Source: Eubacteriales bacterium
GTDB taxonomy: Bacteria; Bacillota; Clostridia; Lachnospirales; Lachnospiraceae
Length of the DNA stretch: 34,892 nt
Reading direction: 5' to 3'
Assembly (NCBI GenBank): GCA_030531385.1
Contig: JAUNNP010000016.1
Span: 1 to 34,892 of the forward strand
Below, piece after piece: positions 17,797-25,914 of this stretch (the first letter of the stretch is position 1; each line of letters opens with the position of its first letter). Below the pieces are notes generated by a model. It was not told the origin of the DNA. It searched no databases and saw only the letters and a program-made list of their open reading frames with translations. The translations under genes were made by a program, and so were the position numbers.

Positions 17797-17840
17797 ACCA
17801 TTACATGTGCTTAAATGCGCAGCATAAGGGGGAAATGAAT

Positions 17841-18674
17841 ATGAAGATAGCAGTTGCTTATGAGAACGGACAGATCTTCCAGCATTTTGGAAGGACGGAA
17901 AACTTCAAGATATACGATGTAGAGGACCGGAAAGTGATCTCAAGTGAGATAGTAAGCTCCAACGGCCAGGGCCACGGTGCTCTTGCTGGTGTGCTTGCGG
18001 AAAGCCGGATAGATGTGCTGATATGCGGCGGCATCGGAGGCGGCGCGCAGCGGGCTCTCGCAGACGTCGGCATCGAGCTTTGTGCAGGCGCTGAAGGCGA
18101 CGCTGACAAGGCTGTTGAGGCATATTTAAAGGGCGAGCTTATAAACACCGGATCAAACTGCGATCACCATCACGGAGAGGGCCATTCCTGCGGAGACCAC
18201 GGAGACGGACATTCCTGCGGAGGGTGCCATAGTCATGGCGGTCCTGCGGGAAAGAATGTCAACAAGCGTGTCAGAGTACATTATAGGGGAACCTTTAATG
18301 ACGGCTCACAGTTTGATTCTTCCTATGACCGCGGAGAGCCGCTTGAATTTATCTGCGGAAGAGGTCAGATGATCCCGGGCTTTGACAAAGCTGTTGCAGA
18401 TATGGAGGTCGGACAGATCATAGATGTGCATCTTATGCCGGAGGAAGCATACGGTCCGGCAGACCCGAGCGCGCTCTTTACAGTAAAGATCAGTGAGCTT
18501 CCGGGTTCTGAGGGACTTGAGGCAGGTCAGCAGGTCTACCTTTCCAATCAGATGGGCCAGCCATTCCCGGTTACAGTCACAGCCAAGGATGACGAGACTA
18601 TCACCTTTGACGCAAACCACGAGATGGCCGGCAAGGAACTCAATTTCAGGATCGAGCTGGTCGAAATACTGTAA
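17841..18674 (+). CDS. Fusion of NifX/NafY-like domain, His/Cys-rich linker and SlyD-like FKBP prolyl isomerase
   Basis: The N-terminal ~100 residues match the dinitrogenase iron-molybdenum cofactor (NifX/NafY/NifB-C) fold: MKIAVAYENGQIFQHFGRTENF and DVLICGGIGGGAQRAL. Residues 107-132 are a metal-binding-type linker with 8 His and 4 Cys in 26 residues. Residues ~142-277 are an FKBP-type isomerase with a SlyD-like insert-in-flap domain: VHYRGTFNDGSQFDSS, GRGQMIPGFDKAV, MPEEAYGPADPS and GQPFPVTV. SlyD has its His/Cys-rich metal tail at the C-terminus; here it lies between two domains. It may act in metal handling (Ni, Co or Fe) and folding, but that is inference. I chose ATG 17841 because GGGGG is 8 nt upstream; upstream ATGs at 17805 and 17835 have no usable spacing. 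Confidence 0.85.
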   Translation: MKIAVAYENGQIFQHFGRTENFKIYDVEDRKVISSEIVSSNGQGHGALAGVLAESRIDVLICGGIGGGAQRALADVGIELCAGAEGDADKAVEAYLKGELINTGSNCDHHHGEGHSCGDHGDGHSCGGCHSHGGPAGKNVNKRVRVHYRGTFNDGSQFDSSYDRGEPLEFICGRGQMIPGFDKAVADMEVGQIIDVHLMPEEAYGPADPSALFTVKISELPGSEGLEAGQQVYLSNQMGQPFPVTVTAKDDETITFDANHEMAGKELNFRIELVEIL

Positions 18675-18704
18675 TCAGATGAGGCATGTAATATTGCGCA
18701 CGCC

Positions 18705-18733
18705 TTGACCGCATCGTGAAATTATGTTATAAA
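18705..18733 (+). promoter_or_regulatory. Promoter for tRNA-Leu
   Basis: TTGACC (18705-18710) and TATAAA (18728-18733) are 17 nt apart and end 17 nt before the tRNA gene. Confidence 0.65.
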
Positions 18734-18750
18734 AAAGAGGCTTAATTCAG

Positions 18751-18829
18751 GCCGGTGTGGCGGAATGGCAGACGCACATGACTCAAAATCATGCGGGAAA
18801 CCATGCGGGTTCGAGTCCCGCCACCGGCA
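18751..18829 (+). tRNA. tRNA-Leu (anticodon CAA)
   Basis: The acceptor stem GCCGGTG pairs with CACCGGC (18822-18828), with discriminator A at 18829. The D stem is GCG/CGC. The anticodon stem CATGA/TCATG holds loop CTCAAAA, giving anticodon CAA, which reads UUG leucine codons. A type II variable arm follows, then a T arm GCGGG-TTCGAGT-CCCGC. The CCA end is not encoded. It stands alone with its own promoter and terminator. Confidence 0.93.
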
Positions 18830-18831
18830 CG

Positions 18832-18866
18832 AAAAAAACTCCCACGACAGTCAGTCGTGGGAGTTT
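18832..18866. terminator. Bidirectional intrinsic terminator between tRNA-Leu and the AEC gene
   Basis: AAACTCCCACGAC (18836-18848) and its perfect complement (18854-18866) enclose a 5-nt loop. On the minus strand the stem is followed by a run of T (A-run at 18832-18838), which would end the AEC transcript. On the plus strand it is followed by TTTCCTGTTTT, sufficient for the tRNA. Confidence 0.8.
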
Positions 18867-18877
18867 CCTGTTTTCGC

Positions 18878-18904
18878 GTGTCAAAAGAACCGTCCCCCTG
18901 ACAC
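18878..18904. repeat. REP-like GTGTCA/TGACAC element
   Basis: GTGTCA (18878-18883) and TGACAC (18899-18904) flank AAAGAACCGTCCCCC. This TGTCAAAAGAACCGTCCCC-type word is one I recognise as a common dispersed repeat in Clostridia and other bacteria, often discussed with REP-associated tyrosine transposases. No transposase is nearby. Confidence 0.6.
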
Positions 18905-18913
18905 CCGTACGGA

Positions 18914-19843
18914 TCAGGCCATTGCAGCCGCGATCAATGCGACTACAGGTATAGTCAGCATGGAAAGTGCAGTCTGACCGGATACTGTTCCGGCAGTAAG
19001 CGCTCCTGTTTCAGGATCCTTCTTTCCTGCCACCATGCCGAGCAGTGATGCCGGCGGTGTCGCAGCCAGAATGACCGCAACCTCAAGTATAACGCCCCTA
19101 AGTCCGATAACGTGAAGTATGACCGCCACTATGGCCGGTACTATAAGCAAGCGCAGAACCGTACATATCCAGAAGCGTACATCATAGATCAGCAGCTTAA
19201 TATCAAGCTCCACAAGCCTTGCTCCAATTACCATAAGCGACAGCGGGACTGCAAGTCCTGCAAGATAAGCCATGCCATTATCTATAACCGTCGGTATCTT
19301 AAAGCTTGTAACAAAAATTATAAATCCGACAAACGCGCTGGAGATGCTTGGATTCTTCAGTACCTCTATAATATCGAATTTATCATTCTCATCATTGAGA
19401 TATCCAAGTCCCACTCCCCAAAGCAGGACGTTGAAGGTAAAATTATATGCAGAGCCATAGTACAGTCCGACATTACCATAGATCGCCTGAAGGAGCGGGA
19501 AGCCCATAAAGCCCACATTTCCGAGCGCAAGGCAGCATATATACATCCTCTTTCTCATCTCCGGTGCTTTCCTGAAGACCACAAATCCCACAGCCGCTCC
19601 AAAGGCATGAATCACCAGCGATATCAGCATTTCCAGGAAAAATCCCACGATCATATCCGGCGAAAATTCCATGCTGAATGCTCTTATGAGCATACACGGA
19701 ACTGCCACATAGACCGTAAGATTAGTCATGGTCGAAAGTGAATTTTTATCTATAAGCTTAACTTTTCTGCTAAAAAAACCTGTCGCTATCAATATGGTCA
19801 AAATGATGACCTGCTGAACGACGGTACCAAAATTTGCTGCCAC
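18914..19843 (-). CDS. AEC (auxin efflux carrier) family transporter
   Basis: A 309-residue integral membrane protein with about ten hydrophobic segments in two halves, typical of AEC transporters, which move organic anions in bacteria. Family-like features are ATGFFSRKVKLIDKNSLSTMTNLTVYVAVPC at the N-terminus, CCLALGNVGFMGFPLLQAIYG in the middle, and ILAATPPASLLGMVAGK near the C-terminus. The start is GTG, with GAGGAG 8 nt upstream. It lies 14 nt after the HD-domain gene on the same strand, so co-transcription is likely. Substrate cannot be told from sequence. Confidence 0.88.
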   Translation of the reverse strand: MAANFGTVVQQVIILTILIATGFFSRKVKLIDKNSLSTMTNLTVYVAVPCMLIRAFSMEFSPDMIVGFFLEMLISLVIHAFGAAVGFVVFRKAPEMRKRMYICCLALGNVGFMGFPLLQAIYGNVGLYYGSAYNFTFNVLLWGVGLGYLNDENDKFDIIEVLKNPSISSAFVGFIIFVTSFKIPTVIDNGMAYLAGLAVPLSLMVIGARLVELDIKLLIYDVRFWICTVLRLLIVPAIVAVILHVIGLRGVILEVAVILAATPPASLLGMVAGKKDPETGALTAGTVSGQTALSMLTIPVVALIAAAMA

Positions 19844-19857
19844 CTTTACCGCTCCTC

Positions 19858-20445
19858 TTAATTCTTAAGATTACCATCACGGATGTGCTTCTTCACGATT
19901 TCATCCGTAACCTCATAAAGATATTCCGACCCGAGCCTCGTCTTTCTCTGCCGGCCATAAACCTGTTCAGCGCTCACTCCATGTTCTCTCCAGTCTCCGC
20001 CTCCGTTGCTGTCATTGAGAAGGAGCGGCTGGAAGTTATCCATAGCATGCGCAAACCTGGCCTCAGCGGTCTCATTTTCCTCAAACTCATCAAAAATCGC
20101 CATCAGCTCTTCCTTTTGGTCGGCAGGGAGGATCGAATAAAGACGCTCCTTTGCCGCATCTTCTCTTGCCTTCTGCGTCTTAAGATTGACCGCATCATAG
20201 GCATAGGTATCTCCGGCATCGATCTCTACGACATCATGAATAAGACACATGATCATGACCTTTCCGATGTCTATATCATCATTTGCGTATTCCTTAAGCA
20301 GGTATGCCATGATCGCCATGTGCCAGGCATGCTCGGCATCGTTTTCCCTGCGGCCGTGGCCTGACAGATGGGTCTGCCTTAATATATTTTTTTCCTTGTC
20401 GATCTCAAGTATAAAATCAGTCTGTTTTTTTAATCTTTCATCCAT
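19858..20445 (-). CDS. HD-domain hydrolase (YfbR/HDDC2-like)
   Basis: This 195-residue soluble protein carries metal-binding HD-superfamily motifs: the histidine in ENDAEHAWHMA, the HD pair in LIHDVVEIDAGDTYAYD, and the final aspartate in ARFAHAMDNFQPLLL. The arrangement matches the YfbR/HDDC2 group, some of which are 5'-deoxynucleotidases. No RelA/SpoT partner domain is present. The RBS is weak (AAAGGCAG, 10 nt from the ATG). The gene lies between the YcxB-like gene and the AEC transporter on the same strand. Substrate is inferred only from family. Confidence 0.82.
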   Translation of the reverse strand: MDERLKKQTDFILEIDKEKNILRQTHLSGHGRRENDAEHAWHMAIMAYLLKEYANDDIDIGKVMIMCLIHDVVEIDAGDTYAYDAVNLKTQKAREDAAKERLYSILPADQKEELMAIFDEFEENETAEARFAHAMDNFQPLLLNDSNGGGDWREHGVSAEQVYGRQRKTRLGSEYLYEVTDEIVKKHIRDGNLKN

Positions 20446-20499
20446 TGCAAATGCTGCCTTTGGTTATTTTTTGGTTTCCCGTGCATTTTTCCGCGTAAT

Positions 20500-21003
20500 T
20501 CAGATCTTCTTTCCTGTTTTTATAGCCGGATTTTTCTTAAGCAGAAACTCCTTAAGACCATACTCATCGGCGGATGTTCTGTTGAAAATAAAATACTGAT
20601 TGCCGTACGCCGCAACTATCATATTTTCAGGAGATACAAATATCTCGGCAAGTTTTTTATACTCATAGCTGCTCTTCTCACCGGTGAGGCCATTGATTAT
20701 TTCAAAGTCATCTTCTCTGAAATTATATGAGAGTGTAAGCTCCTTACCCTGATAGTACTGCAGGAAAAACTTCTTATGGTTGTCCAGCCTTCTGTACCTT
20801 GAAAAAAATACTATAAATTCAAGCACTATAGGAAGAATAATGTAATATACCAGCATGCCGCCATTGCCAAGCGTATAATATCTGTATGCAAAAAAGAGGC
20901 AGATGACCGCAACAGCCTGCACCAGATAAATTGAATTTCTGGGGCACATTACCCTTCCAAGTGCCTCCCAGTCCTTCAGCGTGATCTTTGTTTCTATAAG
21001 CAT
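20500..21003 (-). CDS. YcxB-like domain membrane protein
   Basis: This 167-residue protein has two adjacent hydrophobic segments near the N-terminus (~28-48 and ~50-68). A cytoplasmic YcxB-type domain follows, with LSYNFREDDFEIINGLTGEKSSYEYKKLAEIFVSPENMIVAAY, typical of small membrane proteins of this family in Firmicutes. The role is unknown. GGAGAAG lies 5 nt before the ATG. An extended -10 (TGATATAAT) is ~40 nt upstream. Confidence 0.75.
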   Translation of the reverse strand: MLIETKITLKDWEALGRVMCPRNSIYLVQAVAVICLFFAYRYYTLGNGGMLVYYIILPIVLEFIVFFSRYRRLDNHKKFFLQYYQGKELTLSYNFREDDFEIINGLTGEKSSYEYKKLAEIFVSPENMIVAAYGNQYFIFNRTSADEYGLKEFLLKKNPAIKTGKKI

Positions 21004-21041
21004 ATGATCTTCTCCATAAGTATTTAAAATAATGCTTAGAA

Positions 21042-21050
21042 ATTATATCA
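21042..21050 (-). promoter_or_regulatory. Extended -10 promoter for the YcxB-like gene
   Basis: On the minus strand TG-A-TATAAT forms an extended -10 element (21042-21050). No consensus -35 is seen, which extended -10 promoters tolerate. Confidence 0.5.
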
Positions 21051-21082
21051 TATGTCATCATTAAATGCTAATGCTAATAAGC

Positions 21083-21124
21083 AAAGAAAAATCCCCGCAC
21101 AGCTTGCCATCAGTGCGGGGATTT
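21083..21124 (-). terminator. Intrinsic terminator after the small ORF region
   Basis: AAATCCCCGCAC (21089-21100) pairs perfectly with 21113-21124. In the minus direction the stem is followed by TTTTTCTTT, and in the plus direction by TTTTCTTTT. As no plus-strand gene precedes it, it most likely ends transcription coming from the 21257-22555 side. Confidence 0.75.
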
Positions 21125-21256
21125 TCTTTTGAGGTTTTTCGAATAGTCTTTTTTGAAGGGGAATGACCATTTCTATATAGTATGATGATATAGGGGGAAG
21201 TTCAAAAAAACAAATGCGACATTTACTTTCTAATTTCCTGCCCTTGTATCATCTAC
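21125..21256. other. Non-coding stretch
   Basis: I see no supported gene here. A 17-codon plus-strand ORF starting near 21214 has a poorly spaced purine tract and is not convincing. Confidence 0.4.
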
Positions 21257-21352
21257 TTAGCCGATAGTAAAACAAATTTCTTTAAGCTGATCAACCTTTG
21301 ATGCAAAGTACTCAGCTGAATTGTTCATTACCATTTCGATGTAACTTCTCAT
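21257..21352 (-). CDS. Possible 31-residue peptide
   Basis: This short ORF starts at ATG 21350-21352 with GAGAGG 8 nt upstream and encodes MRSYIEMVMNN...CFTIG, with a cysteine five residues from the end. It can extend in frame to ATG 21412 (51 residues), but that start has no ribosome-binding site. A strong intrinsic terminator follows downstream on the same strand, and a C39-like cysteine peptidase gene ends ~170 nt upstream of its longer form. It has no Gly-Gly leader motif and no transporter nearby, so a secreted-peptide role is only a possibility. I do not recognise it. Confidence 0.4.
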   Translation of the reverse strand: MRSYIEMVMNNSAEYFASKVDQLKEICFTIG

Positions 21353-21412
21353 TGTATTGACCTCTCTTTCGAATTTATTTTTCAAGATTTCTTTGTTTCT
21401 CTTGATGGTCAT

Positions 21413-21582
21413 ATGATAACACGGAGATCATCAATGTTGAAATACATTATATGTACCGAGATCGATATCTTTTAGATATGGCAAATATTCAGTTTTCACT
21501 AATTATACATGTATAAGTTGTGTAAAATATCCATCAGCATTTTGCTTTATTAAAGCGTAAAATCCCCCTCAAAGCCTCTTTC
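21413..21582. other. AT-rich intergenic stretch upstream of the small ORF
   Basis: There is no coding potential. TATAAT-like words occur on the minus strand (for example within ACATATAATG), but without a convincing -35 I do not call a promoter. Confidence 0.35.
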
Positions 21583-22296
21583 TTACTTACGTACGTTTCT
21601 TATCCGCACGATGTTGCTGAACAGACCAAAGCCGTTTCTTTTGGCATAGGTCTCGTATTCTTTGAGATCGATATAATATCTTTCTCCCCAGCTTGAAACC
21701 TCTGCCCAGTCTCCGTCAAGCCCTGTCATGACCATGAAATGATCCTTAATGTTTTTTGTCCAGACATAAGATACGGTTCCAGACCTGCCTCCATCCCCGG
21801 CGCTCTCTTTTTGCTCGTAAAGCTTAATTCCCATTTCTCTTTTGGAAAACGGCATATGGAAATCGGGACCTACCAGAAACGGAACGGGAATGTCATTTTC
21901 CAGCATTTTCCGCGAGGTCTCCTCTATCTTCCACGGAAGCTCGGCCCAGGCTGCGCGATAATTCATCTTTTTTCTTATCATATTAAGATTAAGTGAAAGT
22001 GCCATGGCAATGCCCGGCATCCCATAATGCGGGATCACCGGAAATGATCTGCTGAGCTTTTTTATATAAGCATCATACTGCTCCTGGCTTGCAGGCTTTG
22101 CACCCCCGAGAAGGTACCTCAGCGTATCCGCAGCCGCTACTACTCCGCAGCCGCAGCTCCTTAAGTTTCCCTTAAACCAGTTCTGACTTCCGCCAAAGGA
22201 AATGACATCGCCGCAGGAAACCCCCGGATACCTGTGCGTTAAAACCGCCGGCCTATTTAATTTTTCTTCGTTTTTAAGCTTCATCATCCGCTTCAT
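21583..22296 (-). CDS. Peptidase C39-like cysteine peptidase (putative)
   Basis: This 237-residue protein shows the papain-fold layout of C39-like peptidases: a cysteine in RSCGCGVVAAADTLRYLLG (~residues 47-65), the histidine in KDHFMVMTGLDGDWAEVSSWG, and YYIDLKEYE following as in many family members. There is no obvious signal peptide or membrane segment and no ABC transporter domain, unlike bacteriocin-processing C39 transporters. The start overlaps the 3' end of the DUF1292 gene by 23 nt in another frame with no clear RBS, so it is probably translationally coupled. The second methionine pair (22287/22284) could also be the start. Substrate unknown. Confidence 0.65.
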   Translation of the reverse strand: MKRMMKLKNEEKLNRPAVLTHRYPGVSCGDVISFGGSQNWFKGNLRSCGCGVVAAADTLRYLLGGAKPASQEQYDAYIKKLSRSFPVIPHYGMPGIAMALSLNLNMIRKKMNYRAAWAELPWKIEETSRKMLENDIPVPFLVGPDFHMPFSKREMGIKLYEQKESAGDGGRSGTVSYVWTKNIKDHFMVMTGLDGDWAEVSSWGERYYIDLKEYETYAKRNGFGLFSNIVRIRNVRK

Positions 22297-22555
22297 CGGC
22301 TACAGGCAGGTTATTAAAGCACTCAACGACCCTGTCATAAAGCTCATCATCCTCTATATCGAGGATCTCAAAGCCTTCCAGATTCCCATCGGTTTCTCCT
22401 GTCGGAATATATTCGAAGATATAGACCATATCATCCTCATCCTCAGGCGCAAGAGCAATATATTTTGCCCCTTCGAAATCAAATACCGATAAGATCAGGC
22501 AGTCTACCTGCTCACGATCCTCAAAATCCATCACAATAAACTGAAGCTGCTGCAT
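22274..22555 (-). CDS. DUF1292 family protein
   Basis: A 93-residue acidic protein matching the DUF1292 pattern: an N-terminal VDCLILSVFDFEGAKYIALAP core strand region, then acidic segments (EDEDDMVYIFEY, LDIEDDELYDRVVECFN). DUF1292 proteins are widespread in Firmicutes and uncharacterised. AAGGAAGG lies 5 nt before the ATG. It is the first gene of a probable two-gene unit with the C39-like peptidase, whose start it overlaps. Confidence 0.82.
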   Translation of the reverse strand: MQQLQFIVMDFEDREQVDCLILSVFDFEGAKYIALAPEDEDDMVYIFEYIPTGETDGNLEGFEILDIEDDELYDRVVECFNNLPVADEADDEA

Positions 22556-22665
22556 ATTTGCCTTCCTTTATAAACCAATCCGTACTCCGATATCTTAAAA
22601 AATCAACTTTAGTGTACCATTAAAACCATTTACTTGGTATACTGAAATTATCCGAGGTATAGACC

Positions 22666-25600
22666 ATGAAGCATCATATTCATCTTTTATTCAGAACAAT
22701 TTTCAATCTTGCGGTACTTTTTGTCTGCACCTGCTTTCTCGCGTTCTTTCTTACCACAATTCAGAACACTGACTCCAGGCACCAGCAGGAGCAGATCAGC
22801 CGCAATTCCCTTGAGGCAGCAGCATCCACTATAGATTCAAATGCTGCAAACATAGACAGTCTCACTCTTATTTTTCATCAGATCAATCAGTCAACACTTG
22901 ATGACCTCAGAGAACTCCTTATGAAGGATATCATGGAGACCCTGCTTAACGGCTCTCACTCTGACAGGATAGATCTCTTCCAGAGCATTATGAATAAAGC
23001 AGGAGTTGACTATCTCTACCTTCTTGATGATGCCGGTAAAGTTATCATGGCCCCGGTCGCAGACTACTATGGTGAAAACCTGACCGAGCGCGGCATTCTC
23101 ACCAGCGACAACTTTGCAGCACTTAAAGCCGGGACCGACACCGGAGATTCCATAGACCCAATTTATGAAAAAAGTGAAAATGGCGCAGTCTACTATTATT
23201 CAACACCGATCATTTTTGCAGGAAAAACCTATTACCTTATACTTGGTGCCTCGGGTGATATCCTTGATGAGCACTTCAGTTATCTTAATGATATTATTCG
23301 TGTCGCTGACAACTACAATGAGAACAGCGACTCATTCATGTTTGTTATAAGCAATTCTACTGAAATACTGTCATATTATAATTATGGAAATGACAATTAT
23401 ACAGGTGAATTCATTTCATCCCTTGGGATCTCATCTGAGATATCTGATGACAGCTACAGCGGAATTCAGACCATAGGCGGAAAACAATTTTTCTGCGTTT
23501 CCAAAAAAATTCATGGTTATACCCTTGTCAATGCGACTGACCTTGATGTGCTATACGGACGCTCTGCAGGCTTTTTAAGATGGTCTGTCATGGTATTTGT
23601 CATAATTGCCCTGCTCTGCATGGCATACGCAGTTATCCTTCTTAACAGTTCGCGTGAAGATAAGGTATACGAAACCGGAAAGAAGCAGTTCAGCCTTGGA
23701 CGACTGACTATTTACTTTAACAGTATACTTGCGCTAAAGCTCGTACCAATAATACTGTTATTTGCGGTTTTGATCTTTTTTACCTCTTTTTACAGTCAGA
23801 GCTTATTTGCGATCGCAAATGCCATTTACAGTTCAGAATCCTCTCTTGAGGCAGTTGAACCCCGCATTACAGAGACCATAGACACAAACAAGGCGATTTA
23901 GGAATATTATGACGAACGCTTCCTCAACAAGGCAATGCTTCTTGCCTACTACTTTGAAGAGGACCCATCCATTCTCAATTCAGAAGGAAAGCGTACCTAC
24001 ACCGAATACAATGAAAATAATGAGCGTTATTCACCCCTTGATGATGAGGGCAACCCCCTTAAATCGATCCCATATTGCGAGTCTCTTATAAAAACAGCCA
24101 ATAAGAATCATATAGCCGACATTCTCATATATGATGAACAGGGAAGAGTCATATGCTCAACAGAACCGGAATGGTATTTTGTATTGAGCCATAATCCTGA
24201 GGATCAGTCCTATAAATTCCGTGAGGTCATAGACAGAAAGCTTGATTACTATGTACAGCCTCCCATGTCCAATGATATAGGCCTGTACAGAGAGTATATA
24301 GGAACAGCATTCCGCTACTATACCTGTCTTGATAAAAACGGCAATACGCTTTACGTGTCAAGGCGAGCCTATGACGCGCAGCAGGAGGGGACACTGAACG
24401 GAGAGGTCATTACAGAACACAGCTCCATGCTCCAGCTTGGCCTTGACAGTGAATTACTTGCCAGCCTCAAATCTTCCGTCAATGTGAATACACTGCTTGA
24501 TGATGTTCATATTATGAATGACGGTTTTCTTATCGCCTTTGATACAAGCGATGAACATAATATAGTTTATTCTCCATTCGGCGGAATGAACGGAAAAACC
24601 TCTTCTGACCTGGGGCTTTCTTCAAATGCTTTTTCCGGAAACTACAGTGGCTTCCACAGGATAAACGGCAGTAATCAGTTTATGTGCATCCGTCTCCTCG
24701 GATCGTATTACATTTCAGCGGTCATCCCTGCCGCTGCGCTTTATGAGCTTAAGCTCCCGATTGCCGCCGCAGTCGCTCTTATAGGCATAATTTTCCTTTT
24801 TGTCATTTCTGTCCTGACCCTGTTTACAACAGCTTCAGAAGAACGTGCCATAACCGCCATGAGGACAAAGTATAGCAAAAGAGCTTCCTCAAAAGCCACT
24901 GAAGACGGTATTATAAGCATAGTCCTTCCATCCGGAAGACGTGCCGAATCTGTCCGTGCGGCTTCCAGATGGAATTCCGCACTTATTCCATGGAAGGATC
25001 GCACACCCGAGCAGAAGCTGTCGGGACTTTCACGCTATGCCCTGATATTTGCGATATTTGCCCTGATCGCCGCATCGACCTATATCACCCGTGGCAGCAG
25101 CAATGATTCCGTACTCGAATATATTATGAGCGGTGACTGGGACCGAAGTCCCAACATATTTTCATTTACAGCCTGCACACTGCTTTCACTCACTGTTTAT
25201 GTTTTTGTTTCTATAGCAATAAAGCTTATGATCCACCTTTGTTCCATGCTCGGAACAAAGAGCGAGACCATCGGCCACCTGTTTATTTCGATCCTTAAAT
25301 ACGGAAGCGTTATCACTACAGCATTTTTCTGTATTTACCTTGTCGGAGTTGATTCTTCCTCACTTATCGCATCAGCAGGTATTATGTCACTTATACTTGG
25401 CTTTGGTGCACAAAAGCTCATAGGTGATATACTTGCGGGAATCTTCATAGTTTTTGAGGGCGAGTTCAGAGTAGGTGACGTTATTACAATAGACAGCTTC
25501 AGAGGCCAGGTACTCGATATAGGTCTTAGAACCACAAAGGTCATAGATGATGACAACAACATCAAGATCTTTAACAACAGTGAGATCTCAGGCGTTCTCA

Positions 25601-25914
25601 ACATGACCAAGGAGGTCTCTATCGTAAAGGGCTACATTAATCTCAGCTATGATGTGCCGCTCGAGCAGGCTGAAGAGATACTTAAGAAGGAAGCGCCTAC
25701 AATAAGAAAGAACCTGCCAATGGCTGTCAACGGTCCGTTCTATCGCGGAGTTACAGAGCTTGCTGATTCCTCGGTCGTTCTTCGTGTCGATATGCACTGC
25801 GCCGAAAAGGATTACATGCAGCTTGAGCGAGACTTTAACCGTGAGCTTTACCTTGCCTGGTGCCGCAACGGTCTGGATATGCCTTATACGACCATTACCA
25901 TCACGAAAGACTGA
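22666..25914 (+). pseudogene. MscS-family channel with two sensor-like modules, interrupted by in-frame TAG
   Basis: One continuous frame from ATG 22666 to TGA 25914 is broken only by a TAG at 23899-23901 (codon 412). Before it: TM at ~11-31, an extracytoplasmic region, TM at ~305-327 and ~350-375. After it, in the same frame: a second outside region, several TM helices and a full MscS core (ASAGIMSLILGFGAQKLIGDILAG, FEGEFRVGDVITIDSFRGQV). Read through, it would be 1082 residues, with the same architecture as the 1061-residue channel at 8188-11373. There is no RBS for restart at ATG 23935. The context ATT-TAG-GAA suggests CAG (Gln) changed to TAG. It could be a recent nonsense mutation, a phase-variable population, or a sequencing error. 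Its 3' end overlaps topB by 14 nt. Confidence 0.85.

Noticed and set aside
21210..21270. 17-codon plus-strand ORF before the small minus-strand peptide
   Set aside because: The purine tract is 14 nt from the ATG and the ORF overlaps the stop of the better-supported minus-strand ORF.
23899..23901. TAG read as an amino acid genome-wide (for example pyrrolysine)
   Set aside because: TAG ends the CoA-transferase gene at 11979-11981 in the normal way, and no pyl genes are visible.
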